Part shown: in pieces, positions 35,119 to 46,155 of the stretch | How the letters are laid out: every line of letters begins with the position of its first letter | Position numbering within the stretch: position 1 is the stretch's first letter | Assembly (NCBI GenBank): GCA_914767715.1 | Contig: OU612071.1 | Span: forward strand, 434,001 to 498,000 | Reading direction: 5' to 3' | Source of the DNA: Membranipora membranacea | Lineage: Eukaryota; Bryozoa; Gymnolaemata; Cheilostomatida; Membraniporidae | Length of the DNA: 64,000 nucleotides | Notes under the pieces: generated by a model | Told to the model about the DNA's origin: nothing | Database searches by the model: none | Seen by the model: the letters and a program-made list of their open reading frames with translations, nothing else | Position numbers and translations under genes: made by a program

Positions 35119-35847
35119 CTAACCCGTAGGAGTGCTCCTGAGTGGACTTTGACCTGAATACTTTGATAGCCGTTTGCGAGATGATTTCGGGGTTTTGTAT
35201 GAGTCTGCTTGAGTTGAGAATGGTGTCTGAGGTGATGGTTTTGAATCATTAGAATTTATAGTAGATGCTACATTTTTTGAGAGCAACGACATGGGGACAT
35301 TGTTGTCTTTCATAAATTCTTGAAACTGATTCCAACCTGAAGTGTATTTGTCTCCCCACCTTGCATTAACTGAAGCATTCAATAAATCAGAAATATTACT
35401 TTTTTTTATAGATTTTCCATTGATTGTGACTTCTCCTAATTCAGACACTGATATTGGAAGTCGTCCTAGATAAGCATATAATAACTTAGCTTTGTTTTTG
35501 TATGGCTTTGGAATGCCTATGATATGATTTTCGACATTATCATTGGAAACAGTATTTTCTGGGTTTAGTTTCGGTTGAAGTTCAGGTTGTGGAAGAGCTG
35601 GTCTATTTGACAAGGAGCGTAAATTGAGATAGTTGCTTAAATTTCTTTCGTACCTACCAACTCTTTCATCAATAGTGAGAGTCTGATCCTTTGCTATCTC
35701 AGCCATAGTTTTATCCAAATTAGTAATTTCTCTCGTAAGTGGGGGAAGCAACCTCTGCGAGGCTAGGTTCTCATTTGCACTTAGAAGCTTAGAGATTTGA
35801 TTCGCATTGCTAACATCAATGAGTAAATATTTTTTTGCCTCACTCAT
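35119..35847 (-). CDS. Conserved Polinton ORF upstream of integrase (242 aa)
   Basis: Intact. Residues 111-175 (IIGIPKPYKNKAKLLYAYL...GEVTINGKSIKKSNISDLL...GWNQFQEFMKDNNVP) match, from memory, a conserved unnamed protein encoded next to integrase in invertebrate Polintons (one of the PX/PY-type ORFs of the Kapitonov-Jurka nomenclature). Helical N-terminus; basic, Ser-rich tail. Function unknown. Stop is 13 bp before the integrase start, so the two are probably co-transcribed. Confidence 0.7.
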   Translation of the reverse strand: MSEAKKYLLIDVSNANQISKLLSANENLASQRLLPPLTREITNLDKTMAEIAKDQTLTIDERVGRYERNLSNYLNLRSLSNRPALPQPELQPKLNPENTVSNDNVENHIIGIPKPYKNKAKLLYAYLGRLPISVSELGEVTINGKSIKKSNISDLLNASVNARWGDKYTSGWNQFQEFMKDNNVPMSLLSKNVASTINSNDSKPSPQTPFSTQADSYKTPKSSRKRLSKYSGQSPLRSTPTG

Positions 35848-36160
35848 ACTTATTTTTTACCACCAAAGAGTCCTCCTAAAAGACTTGGTAATAATGTTCT
35901 AACGAGTGGTAAGATTAAAGACAAAAAAATCCACCTTTTTGTAGATGGTTTCTTTTTGTTGACGCCTTTGTATTTTTCTTTGCTATAGCTCTGATGGTTT
36001 TTTTATGTTTGGTTAATTTTCGTTTGTAAGAAGGTGACAGGTTGACACACCCGTTTAACACATTATAACAAATTTCTGTAAAACAATTGACTAAATCTGG
36101 TCTCGCTGTCTTGACAATTGCTTTCGCAGTCGCGTGGTCAGTTTCAGACAAAAACTTCAA
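35846..36160 (-). pseudogene. Small basic Polinton protein with Gly/Leu-rich tail, frame-broken
   Basis: The 81-aa ORF (MKFLSETDHATAKAIVKTAR...CFTEICYNVLNGCVNLSPSYKRKLTKHKKTIRAI) is the conserved helical/basic part of a short Polinton protein. Its hydrophobic tail (LPLVRTLLPSLLGGLFGG) is present but in another frame, from a T run near 35,925 to the TAA at about 35,848. Virion-associated role unknown. Confidence 0.65.
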
Positions 36161-36205
36161 TGTTTTGCATGTTTTTTAAGTTTGTGACTCATGCTTGTTG
36201 ACAGG

Positions 36206-36895
36206 TCAAAGGTCTGAAGAGAACTGAAGAGATTTTGAGGATGGCAAGTATACATAACATACCTCATCAGGAAAAATATCGGTACGAAGTCTTATAACTT
36301 CTTCACTGTCTTGTTTTAGATCAATAAACAAATATCCATATGCTTTAGAAACAGCGTCATTGTAGGCACTCAACATAAACTTGGACTCACTAGGGTACAT
36401 TTGTCTAGCTAAGTAGCTTACTTGCAACCTGTCTCTAGGATTCTTAAATAACATCTGGTAGTGACTGTTTAGCTGACAGTTTCGCATGTGAATGCCGCGC
36501 TCGAACATATTTTGAGTGATCAGTATAACGCTAAGATTTTTGTGATGTGAATGTTTGGTAAAAATCTCTGAAATTATAAGACCTTCTTTTTTAGCTAAAA
36601 GGGTCATAAGATCATCTATTATGACTAGATTTTCTATTGTTGAATCAATTTGATTAACATCTATCAATCTTTGAACAAACTCTACTTTGTCAAATGCTGG
36701 AGTCTCATACAAAGTTTGCCACTCACTGTAACAGAAATATATTTTGTTTATTGTTGGGTAAATCATAAGGTCTTTGTATTTGAGTAATTGGGAGATACGA
36801 TGAGACTTTCCAGCCACTGAGGGACCAGCAACAATCATACTAAATGGATGCTTGAGTGCGAGAGTCATGATATCTCTATAAACTACAAAAATCAA
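36206..36895 (-). CDS. ATP: Polinton packaging ATPase (FtsK/HerA-type), intact
   Basis: Genome-packaging A32-like ATPase. Walker A GPSVAGKS (residues 24-31), Walker B NLVIIDDLM (89-97), sensor-like ILITQNMFERGIHMRN (124-139), and the conserved ending FKNPRDRLQVSYLARQMYP. 229 aa, usual length. Homologues start directly before the HPF motif, so Met10 (MTLALKHPF) is the more likely start than the first ATG at 36,895. The gene precedes the small basic ORF and follows PolB on the same strand. No lesion seen. Confidence 0.92.
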   Translation of the reverse strand: MIFVVYRDIMTLALKHPFSMIVAGPSVAGKSHRISQLLKYKDLMIYPTINKIYFCYSEWQTLYETPAFDKVEFVQRLIDVNQIDSTIENLVIIDDLMTLLAKKEGLIISEIFTKHSHHKNLSVILITQNMFERGIHMRNCQLNSHYQMLFKNPRDRLQVSYLARQMYPSESKFMLSAYNDAVSKAYGYLFIDLKQDSEEVIRLRTDIFPDEVCYVYLPSSKSLQFSSDL

Positions 36896-37159
36896 CTGCG
36901 GTAAATACTATCTTACAATACATTATATTTTATACCTATAAAATTGAGAGTAATAAAAAAGAAATATGTAATAAAATGATAGCAAAATAATCTGTGACAA
37001 AAGAGCATAGACATGTCTATGCAAAAGAGCATCAAATAAATAAATAAATGTAAAGAAAATCTGTACAAGGTTAGAGAGGTTATATAATATAACAAATATG
37101 CGATACGCTTAATGGTAAATGCATTAACTTACTAATGAAAGAATATGGATGAGGTATTT
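36896..37159. other. Spacer between ATPase and PolB
   Basis: AT-rich, no ORF with support. Probably holds the PolB 3' UTR or ATPase promoter. Confidence 0.4.
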
Positions 37160-40100
37160 TCACAAAGATGTAGGAGTTGTTGTAACATGATCAGAAAGTA
37201 CGGGTCGTTTACCATACGTATAGTTTAGGCCTTTTTTGTTTTGGGTATAGGTGAAAATTGTGTTGTCTCGAATCCTAAAACCCTTGTTTATACCAGTAGA
37301 AATTTCTTGATTAAACAAAACATCTTTATAGTTGGAAGCTGTGAGATTGTTTTGAACCTTACTGATACCCTTGGCACTAAGCTTTGACTGTTTTCCGATG
37401 CAGTAGTAACATTTACTGCATAGAGCTATAACCCCATCACCTTCAAACTCTATATGAAACTTCCCCGGAGTTCTGCTATCAAAGACCTTTACCTTTTGAC
37501 AACATGCTGAGGGTTTCCATTCTCTACCCTCAAACACTGTCTCAAAGAAATCATCCTGGTGTAAATCGCAGAACTCGACTGCAAACCAAGAGCTATACTC
37601 TTTTTTGAAGTCATCTCGTAACTCTGGTTTGACCGCTTGGAACATGTTTTTTGTAGACAATGCAAAGTAAAGTGAGTCAGTGTCAGATTCGATGAGGCAG
37701 AAATCTCTATCAGAGATGAAATACAACAAAAAATCATAATAGAACCTCAACATCAATAACTTGGCATACTCTAATACAAAAAATCCTATATGTATTGGTA
37801 TGTCAACCTTTACACATTTTTTGGCCATTTCAATCTCCACTACATCTTCTCCTAGTTCTTCACAATGGCTAAATCTCTTTCCATTGATAAGATTGTGAAC
37901 AATTGTCTCATCAGCTTTATGGTATGATATATCTTTGTACTTTTCTACATTTATCAGACAGTTTCCATAGGCAGAATTCCCTATCAGCTTACTAGAGGCA
38001 GAAATCACTTTGGTTTCAGGGTTTGTATCACCTTCGCGGCGGGCTTCTACAACGGTTTGACCGAATTTTTGGAAGCATTTGATAGGTGAAAACTGAATCA
38101 TTTGGTGTATTTTGGATACCACTAACCCTTTTGAAAGGTACCATTGCAGAAGAGGTGTTGCTAGTAGAATGCGATTGACCAGTAGCTACATAGCAAAGAT
38201 TTACTGGGTTTTTTGAGAAGTCAATTAGCCTCTGCGAACTTTTTCATGTGTTCACCTATTGAATCTCTGTCGACCATTGCCTGTTTTACTACAGGTTGAA
38301 ATTCTTCAAAATACGGCTTTAACTCATCAGGAGTAGTTATATCGCATTCTACCATACCATACCATATCTTTTACACCTTTGAGAATTTGAGTTTGAGAAA
38401 GAGAATGCCGGTTGTCAATACCTAAATTGAGCTTTTTACAAAAATCGGCCAGGAGCTTGTTTTCTTTTAGCTCTTGGTCGAACTCACACTCCCACTTTAT
38501 CACTGTTTGATATCCTAAATCATTCAGATACTTTATACAATCCATTGTAAGCTTCTTGTTGGCTTTATCTTGTTCTATGTTATTGTGCCTACCAATCGGA
38601 GTTGCAGCGCAGCAGTGAGAGTGAAAGTAACAGCCAAGAAATTGTAAAACTAACCCATGACTTTGCGAGAACCCATCAACGGGAAAATTTCCACCACCCA
38701 ATCTAATCTCCCCTCCATTGAACAGATGCGAAAATTCAATACCTTTCTGATTCCCATACCACTCAATCCATTGAGCTGCTTTCACCTCGTGTGAATAATA
38801 TCTCTCTATCCTGAAGTTGTTTGAAGAATTCCGACGTATAAATGCTCCACAGGGCATTGCCTTGTTTGTGAGGTTGTCAAGATACAAAGCAGACACATCT
38901 AAACCTAAAACTGATTGAGTAGATTTGGCTTGTTTATCATAATACTCTTTTTTGATGTTTGTCACTCCAACTTCTTGATAACGAGAAAACACCATACTTA
39001 GTCCACCTCTGATATTGGATCTAATCAAATGACAGAGATCTTCGTTTTGTTCGCCAAACAACATTTAGGCGCCTTCTTTTCTTTTAGGTCAAAAAGGTGT
39101 CGTATAGCTAAACCTGGCACAGATATCGCTGACTTGATATCTAGCCCTCGGCTCCTAAAAAATTGAATCTGTCTTGCCAATGCATCAACAAATGGAACGC
39201 AGTCACAATTGTTATAATAGATTAATGAATCTTTTAGCGTGGTCATTTTCCTATCATTCCAAACTCTCTTTACATAATTGTATTCTTCCAGGGTGATGTT
39301 TGATTTTTTCAATGAGCTATAGAATTCTAAATGTTGTGGGAAGTCGGTTCTTTGAAGAACATCTAATGATGTAAACTGTTCGTGTATCCAAAAGAATTTG
39401 GTTTCTTTTACCTCAAAGGCTTTGAGGTATTCAGAATATAAAAATCCTGGTGCTATGAAGTTGGATATGTCTAAGAACTTCAACTTGCCTAGTGATAGTG
39501 TTTGATAACTACTGCCTTTTTTTACTACATAACCGCACTGGTTTTGGTCAGAAATATGGTTCCCTATCAAAAGAGATGCAATGAGAGGGAGATCATACCT
39601 TGAGCTATTGAATCCAAATACCAACAACTCTGAAATGTAGTTGTTTAACTCTTGGAGTAGCCTGTCATACTTTTGATTCACAAACTTGAGACATTGCACC
39701 AAATTCATACCTTCATTAGCTTTCAGCGCTGATTTGAGTGCCTGACATTTTTTGTCTTCAAGAGCTCTAAAGACCTTATGGTACCTTTCATGTCTTAGTT
39801 TTTCATAGCAGTGTTCTGCCATAGAATTCAAGTACTTTAACATCTCATGTACTATATCACTATCACTGGCGCTATCCTCCCTCACAAAACATAGAGGTTG
39901 GTCGTATCCAATCACATTACTCGCAACGCTTATAGAGGCTAAGTTGTGTTTTGCTTCCCAGGATATGGTGTTTGTATTAGTCGGAAGGTCGGATTGACCA
40001 TCAGTAAAAAACATTTCACAATCAAATACAGCGTAAAAGGGATAATACCTCAAGTGTTCTGATACAGTTATGCCTTCTTTTTCTAGTTTTTGAAAGATGG

Positions 40101-41199
40101 TTTTAGGTGGCGAATATTCCCCATGAGGAAAATAATGTTTGGTCATTTCAGAACTACATCTTGTTGAGTGCACTCTCAGAGAAGACGTGTTTTTCATCAT
40201 AACATCACAGTGATTGCACTTGTACGATTTGGTATACAGCTTGATGTTTTTTATGACACAAAAATGTTTTTTCTCTAAATGAAGGTTAACCTTATCTGGA
40301 TATGTAGTCAGAGACCTAGATGGTAAAATACCAACGTACCCTCTTTCAGTTGAAGGTTCTAAAGTGTATACGGATATTGAGGTTTTGAGTAACGCCTCTA
40401 TGTAGGGTAAGTCATTGAGAGGAACACCTTTGAACTCGCAGGCGGGGATACCTTTTGCTGTCAAATATTTGTCCAGGTAACTTTTGGTTGATGCCTCTAG
40501 AGTTTTGTGATTTCCTCTAGAATACGCTATTGCACGGAACAAACATAGATTATCCGTGTAACAAATACCATTACTGTTTTTCTCTAATGAAATGATAGCT
40601 TTGTTACTTATCAGGTGGCTAGGTAGTTGACCACAACAACCTATTGGATGATTGAATATCGGGTAAACAAAAAAGTTTATGTTTGTGATCAAGTGGAGTG
40701 CCCAAGATGTATCAGGTCTAGTGCGTGTAGAGTACTCTACTAGATCTTCAGCTAACAACCTATCAATGAACCTCTCGAAATCCTCTTTGTTTGTGATCAA
40801 AATAGGTTTCTCAAAAAGCCTATCTTTTCCAGCACTAGGGTGAAAATACCTCATTGTTTCATCCCCATTATTTATCAGTATAGACCTTACAGTTACATTT
40901 ATCTTAAATTTATGAGCTTGGTCATTGAGAACCCTTTTCATATCAAAATCTTTGAGAGATGACACTATGTTGTTATCTCTTATTGTTTCATTATATAGAC
41001 TGGTGAATTTACGTTGTCTACGATATGTCTGTATGGCTGACCAGTTCCTTTTAATTAGATCTCTAGTCTTACTGTCATATATTCCGTCATAATGAAGCTC
41101 CTTTTCTCCCGCTGAAGCATAGAAATCCTCCTGTTGTGAAAATAGATCAGCTGCTAACCTTTCTTCCAATGTGTTAGCTGTATTCTCAGAGATGGTTTC
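37160..41199 (-). pseudogene. POLB: Polinton protein-primed family B DNA polymerase, at least three frames
   Basis: Replicative polymerase with exonuclease. Exon acceptor AG at 41,200-41,201. Segment 1 (41,199-39,025): OTU-like TDNLCLFRAIAYSRG (residues 205-219 from 41,169), a CxxC-H-C knuckle (318-338), Exo I FDCEMFF (D383/E385), Exo II GFNSSRYDLPLI, Exo III YYNNCDCVPF. Segment 2 (39,064-38,327): motif A LGLDVSALYLD. Segment 3 (38,122-37,160): motif B SSKLIGNSAYGN and motif C ESDTDSLYF. Frames change at about 39,040 and twice or more in 38,120-38,345. All catalytic motifs persist, but the gene cannot be translated whole. Confidence 0.93.
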
Positions 41200-41412
41200 C
41201 TAAAAAAAATATAAAATAGTTTATCGGAGTCGTCCCATTATTTTACAAGAGAGGGCGAATCACACATATTTTATTCATGTTACATACTATTAAAACAAAA
41301 CAGAAATAAAAAAGTCATCCAATCTAATAACACTATATATCGTGGTGCCTGATTCAATTCGCGATATACCCAGATCCATCTAAATTAGCGAGGCAACTAA
41401 AACATTACTCAC

Positions 41413-41573
41413 CTGATGGTTACCATTTGGACAGATATGGGAGCTGACCTCACTCTTTTTTAACAACACACCACATGATACACATCGGATCTTGTGTAGA
41501 TTGCTGTGACGACTCAAAGAAGATTTGTGTTTGTAGCTCTTATCACATTGCTGACAGAAATATAGACCACTAC
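41413..41573 (-). CDS. C2H2 zinc-finger exon spliced onto PolB
   Basis: Acceptor TTTTAG at 41,574-41,579 and donor CAG|GTGAGT at 41,413/41,412. Translation: YFCQQCDKSYKHKSSLSRH...H, a classical C2H2 finger, then CVSCGVLLKKSEVSSHIC, a second treble-clef-like CxxC...HxxC. Its 53 codons end in phase 0 and the PolB exon (GAA ACC at 41,199) is open in phase 0, so the frame runs straight through. Upstream coding sequence must start in 41,574-42,100 or beyond, but I cannot place it. Confidence 0.75.
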
Positions 41574-42100
41574 CTAAAATAACAAGAAGAATTTGTTATT
41601 TATTCACTATTTTGTAACGTGTATTTTTATGCACAATTAGCATTTAGACTAAAAAGATTTGACCATAAATGTTATTCTTTGTAATTTTTTGTTAATCAAT
41701 CGTAAATTCATATTTCATTTTTATTAAATTATCCCACAGCTGGTAATAGCAGTACATCACATCTTCTTCATTCATTTCTACACTATAATGTTTATACATT
41801 TATTGCAAAATAGTTCATTGTAAAATAGTGATCTTTATTGGGATTATACAGTCTATATTTACTTTATCAATCTTATAACTGCATAGTGTCAAACCACATC
41901 GATAAAATTCATTCAATTCATAATATTTTACAGTAGAAGATAGGTGAACTGCTCGAAACCTTCAGCCAACAGAACATCTTAATTGTACTTGATCATTCAA
42001 AATTCTTCAAAAATGAGATACCTCCATCATACAATAGGCAACAAAAAGTAAGATATTACATCTATAACTATTTTCCATTAGGCCTAAAGCCTGAACAATT
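41574..42100. other. Non-coding / intron upstream of the zinc-finger exon
   Basis: AT-rich. It must contain the rest of the intron and probably the first PolB exon. No exon is recognisable. Confidence 0.4.
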
Positions 42101-42526
42101 TTATGAAGTACTATCCATAGTGGCAATGCACAAACATACTTTTGGAGCACAAATTTTTTCACATATGAGTTGCGCAATGCGATCACCTGGATTTACAACA
42201 AATGTTTTGTCATCAAGATTCATCATCATGACTTTAACTACACCACGGTAGCCTGCTTCAATTATACCAGTTGGAATTATAACTTTATGTTTCATGGTCA
42301 AACCAGACCTTGTTGTTATATGTCCGTATGTTCCATTTGGTGGTTTTATAATCAGATCTGTGCTTATTACTTCCAGTTGCATAGGATTAATAAAGATTGT
42401 TTCGGCACTATGAAGATCGAGTCCAACAGAATTTACACAACCACGGCTAGGGAGTCTTGCATTAGCTGATACTAGCTTACATTGGAGCATGTCACCTTCA
42501 AACCGAATAGATAAATGTAAGTTCAT
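42101..42526 (-). CDS. dut: dUTP diphosphatase (dUTPase), motif 5 not seen
   Basis: Trimeric dUTPase that hydrolyses dUTP to dUMP and PPi, lowering uracil misincorporation. Motif 1 SVGLDLHSAE, motif 2 TTRSGLT, motif 3 IIEAGYRGVVKV, motif 4 GDRIAQLI are in order in 141 aa. The glycine-rich motif 5 (RGxGGFGSTG), which closes over the substrate, is absent. The reading ends CIATMDSTS. Truncation, an unseen 3' exon or a frame loss are possible. Viral dUTPases are common accessory genes of dsDNA viruses, but this one is an unusual Polinton passenger. Confidence 0.88.
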   Translation of the reverse strand: MNLHLSIRFEGDMLQCKLVSANARLPSRGCVNSVGLDLHSAETIFINPMQLEVISTDLIIKPPNGTYGHITTRSGLTMKHKVIIPTGIIEAGYRGVVKVMMMNLDDKTFVVNPGDRIAQLICEKICAPKVCLCIATMDSTS

Positions 42527-42734
42527 GGAATATAGAAATATATTGACTTATAACGTGTTCATAACACAAAATGGGTTTTGACTTTTTGATTTTCTTTGTA
42601 TTGTTATATGATATAGTTGTATATATATGTATATATAAATCACATAATAGGAATAACATTTATAAAATTATGGTCAAATCTTAACAAATAATAAAAGACA
42701 GTAAAATCATGATAAAAAAGAACTAATAGTATCA

Positions 42735-44363
42735 TCAAAATTTAATAAAATGAGCAAATCTCAGCTCAGGCTTCTGCACAGATTGCTTTGTTAGCCTAGA
42801 GCTGAGTTTCAATTCTTCCACGGTTAACGAAACAACATGATGCTTCTGTTTCAAGTTGGGTTTAATAGCACCCACTTTAATAATTGCCGATATTTTATAC
42901 TTTTTATTAATGATGTCTGTTAGAGGAAACAGTTTTTCCTCTCCATCAAGCTCCACCAACACACACTTTTCACCAGTGTCGTTGGTGTATACCTTAAGGA
43001 AAGGAAAAAAGTTTTCCCATTTGTTAATGCCTTCTCTGTCTCCATATATCGCAACCTTCACCGGCACTTCGCTGCACATATACACAGCTTTCGTCAACTC
43101 TCCACAGAGAGTATCTAAAAACTGCCAATACTTGCATTGGAGTTTGGTGAACTTTCCGTGATCCGATGATGTGGGTTTCAGCGGGTTGGGGTAGATTTTG
43201 ATTTCCCCCTCCCACACATCGGAATTAACATAAACTCTAGCATCTTTATCATAGAAAATGTGAAAAGCCCCATCCTTGGGCATAATGAAAAACTTGTCGG
43301 GATTGAGATCATCCCCCAGCAGCTTACCCCTGCTTATTTCTTTATCAACGCTCTGTATCTCTATCTCTTCTACATCATCTATATCCTCTTCATACTCACT
43401 GCTAAAAAAATAAAATGAAAATATATTAATAACCTTATAACTAAAACTTTCTATTTCATCTTTTAATTTGTTTTTTTTTCAAAATGTGTAATTATAATCA
43501 TACAAAAATTATAAAGTCATCACAAGTAAACAATACAGGGATTTGTGGTTCTAAATATCATTCATTTAAAATAGAGTTAGTTGCTAAATCATATATCCTT
43601 TCAACAATTTCAATAATCAATATTTTTAAAAATAAAAAAAAACATTTACCTGGAAGAAGCAATGGTACCAACTGGTACATCCCCTTCAGGGGGAGTAGTA
43701 TCCACTACCACAGCTGGTGGGGGTGGCATCAGCTGAGCATCCGCAGACTCTTGCCGGATAGCCGCCTCTATACGCCTCTTCTGCTCAGCACTAAAGCTAA
43801 CAACATAAAAAAATTCAACGTTTTAAAATCAATAATAACATAACTATTAAACTTCATTTATAAAAGTTGAATATATAGTAACTACAAACCTATAACAGTG
43901 TATAATGCTTCACAAGTCTCAAAACTCCAAGGGTGACCAAGGTTTGAATGAGCTCAAAAATTTACACATGATGTTTCATTGCAAATATGTAAACAAGCTT
44001 TTTAAAACTCAAAATTATCTAAAATGATAGTACCAACCATCAATAAAATATAAATGAGATGACAAGTAGTTGTTACCACAGCATTAATTTTATTTACCTC
44101 GAGGGTATCTCCACAGTCTTGGCCTTTGGCTTCCTCTTTTTGGTTCGCCTGGCTCTCTATGCTAAGTCTAAAATAAAATTGTCGAAATTAATCAATAATT
44201 CAAAGTTAACAACTAAGAGGTATAAATACAGTACCAAAAAAAATTTCTTTTTTCCCTTCACAGTAACCAAAATTGTCAATATCCATAAAAACTGATAGGT
44301 CATTCAAGATAATATTGTAATTTGTATAATTAAATATAAAAATACTTACTCTCTAGCTGACAT
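42735..44363 (-). CDS. Four-exon 294-aa protein with N-terminal NLS, unknown function
   Basis: Exons 44,350-44,363, 44,098-44,154, 43,650-43,796 and 42,735-43,401 have GT-AG borders. Summed length is 885 nt = 294 codons plus stop, with all phases matching. The start MSARE runs into a basic nuclear-localisation-type stretch (RRTKKRKPKAK), then a charged helix (AEQKRRIEAAIRQE), a proline/acidic linker (MPPPPAVVVDTTPPEGD; EDIDDVEEIEIQ), then a beta-rich 200-aa domain (AYWQFLDTL-like, VPVKVAIYGDREG, CVLVELDGEEKLFPLTD, YKISAIIKVGAIKPN). I do not recognise the family. A ssDNA-binding or regulatory protein is a guess from NLS plus beta domain. Confidence 0.75.
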
Positions 44364-45412
44364 ACTTCTTTCTGTTACAATTTATTTCCCTCGATTTATT
44401 ACTGGTTGCTGTTAGAGAATTTTCAAGATTTATTTGCAATCTTTTCTCGACTACTCAGCAAGTAATGATCATATTTACCAAAACCACAGTATTTATACAT
44501 GAAAAGCTTAGCCTCTTTACATCTTTCCGTAAACCAAATTCATACTATCATCGAAAAAAATGATGAATCTGTCATACAATCACACCTTGTTTCCATAAAA
44601 TATTTAGAAATTTAGGGTAATTTATATAGTTATATAGTACACATAACACAGTTTCTCAACAAAAAATAATGAGGGTGTAAACAAAAAATTCACCTCCCCC
44701 CTCAACAGAGTTAAATTTAAACAATGCTCAAGCTATCACTAACCACACCTCTACCATCTTAACATAACCAGTCCATTTTTTTTGGTCTAAATAAATTGTA
44801 ACCTTGTAGGGTGTCAATCACCCCCACCCCAACTTATCTGTTCCAAAGATCAATTAAGATCGGTTTTGCTAACCACGGCCTATCAATGAGAAAGCATTAT
44901 CTCTATAGATACTAAATATTATTGTTACCACCCACCCACCTTTACTTACCATACCCGACCCTTAAATCTCATAATTTGGGTGACAACTGAAGTTTTAACC
45001 TGTGTTCAGGTAAAATTTCAGGGTGGGGGAGTTCACCGCCCTGTATGAGATAGCAAGTCAAAGGATCTAACGATGAGTCAGGCTTTCTATTACTATGTTG
45101 TTTTCAATTAATGACATAATATGTTATAAAGGCTGACATATATCATTTGTAGTCACTCCATCATAATGTACCAGCATAATTGGATGCTTGAGATAACACT
45201 TCCATAGCATCTGCTTTATTAAACATTTAAGTATGTACATGCTTTCTCATGAATTCTTACATAACAAACCCAAAACTTGGTCAGTAATTGTATACCTTGT
45301 ATTATGTTATGTCGAGGTTAAGGTTAAAATATGAAACTAAGCTTGATGACTTCACGTTGAGAAAAACGTGCTGAGCCCTCACCCTCTAGATATTCACTAG
45401 TATCAGGATGGC
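44364..45412. other. Intergenic region of the Polinton accessory module
   Basis: No ORF. Short C-rich patches. Probable promoter of the 294-aa gene just right of 44,363, but no TATA element can be asserted. Confidence 0.4.
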
Positions 45413-45745
45413 CTAAGGTTCATTTCCAAAAATGCTTATAAAACCATTAGCCATCCTTGATTCTATATTCTCATTATATGTAATATGCAAAACAATATAA
45501 ATCACAAATAAGATGCTTACTATGAGTAGGTATATTAAAAAATGGTTTTCTTTAAATTTAGCCATTATAGAAGTTAGGTTCTGGGTATTTATTATTACTG
45601 ACTCTGCTAATCCAAAATCATTTTCATCTATGTTTTCTTCTGTTGTAGGAGATAACTGTTGAGGTCTTGCTGCATCAGGCTGCTGCTTATCATCCATCTG
45701 TACCGCTATCAATCTACAAAAATTTAAAAAGTAATTATCACTCAT
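45413..45745 (-). CDS. Small C-terminal-anchored membrane protein (110 aa)
   Basis: Polar, acidic N-terminal two-thirds, then one strong transmembrane segment (FLIYLLIVSILFVIYIVLHI, residues about 68-88) and a short tail. A polypyrimidine-AG (TTTTTGTAG, about 45,714) lies between the first ATG and a second one (MDDKQQPDAARP, 45,697), so the N-terminus may be spliced or start there. It lies 47 bp from, and divergent to, the next ORF. Family unknown. Confidence 0.6.
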   Translation of the reverse strand: MSDNYFLNFCRLIAVQMDDKQQPDAARPQQLSPTTEENIDENDFGLAESVIINTQNLTSIMAKFKENHFLIYLLIVSILFVIYIVLHITYNENIESRMANGFISIFGNEP

Positions 45746-45792
45746 AACATTACTAGCTATACGCTATAAGGCTAGCATATAACCTCTCAACA

Positions 45793-46110
45793 ATGGATTC
45801 CACAAAAATCTTTCAAGATGCTGCCGCAATTATTGATCCCAACCAACCAAATTGGTTTGATAAGGCTGAAATAATAATAACTCAGCTTTTTGATGGCGAG
45901 ATATCCGCTGGACGCCTTCGTGTTCTCCACCTACTATTATTATCACTCAAAGAAAAACATGGCGACATCTATAAGACTCAAAATATGGAGGAAAAACTCT
46001 TCGGCATACTTCAGAAAATTATTAAATCGGAGTTCAAAATATCATTTCAAACAAGGGCTAGAGAAGTCATCACCCAGATTCTTCAGTTGGCAGTAAACCA
46101 GCTTATTTAA
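45793..46110 (+). CDS. All-helical 105-aa protein, unknown
   Basis: MDSTKIFQDAAAIIDPNQPNWF, then repeated amphipathic helices (KAEIIITQLFDGEISAGRLRV, LHLLLLSLKEKHGDIY, REVITQILQLAVNQLI). Size and helix count would fit a death-fold or Bcl-2-like mini-domain, but no diagnostic motif (for example NWGR) is visible, so no function is claimed. First gene of the plus-strand pair at the Polinton right end. Confidence 0.6.
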   Translation: MDSTKIFQDAAAIIDPNQPNWFDKAEIIITQLFDGEISAGRLRVLHLLLLSLKEKHGDIYKTQNMEEKLFGILQKIIKSEFKISFQTRAREVITQILQLAVNQLI

Positions 46111-46155
46111 CTTATCTTTGTATGATTTTAGTTTTAAAAAGCTTGTGGATTAGCT

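Noticed and set aside
42170-42469. 99-aa plus-strand ORF
   Set aside because: Exact antisense of the dUTPase, whose motifs fix the real frame.
42856-43161. 101-aa plus-strand ORF
   Set aside because: Antisense of the last exon of the 294-aa gene, whose exon phases sum correctly.
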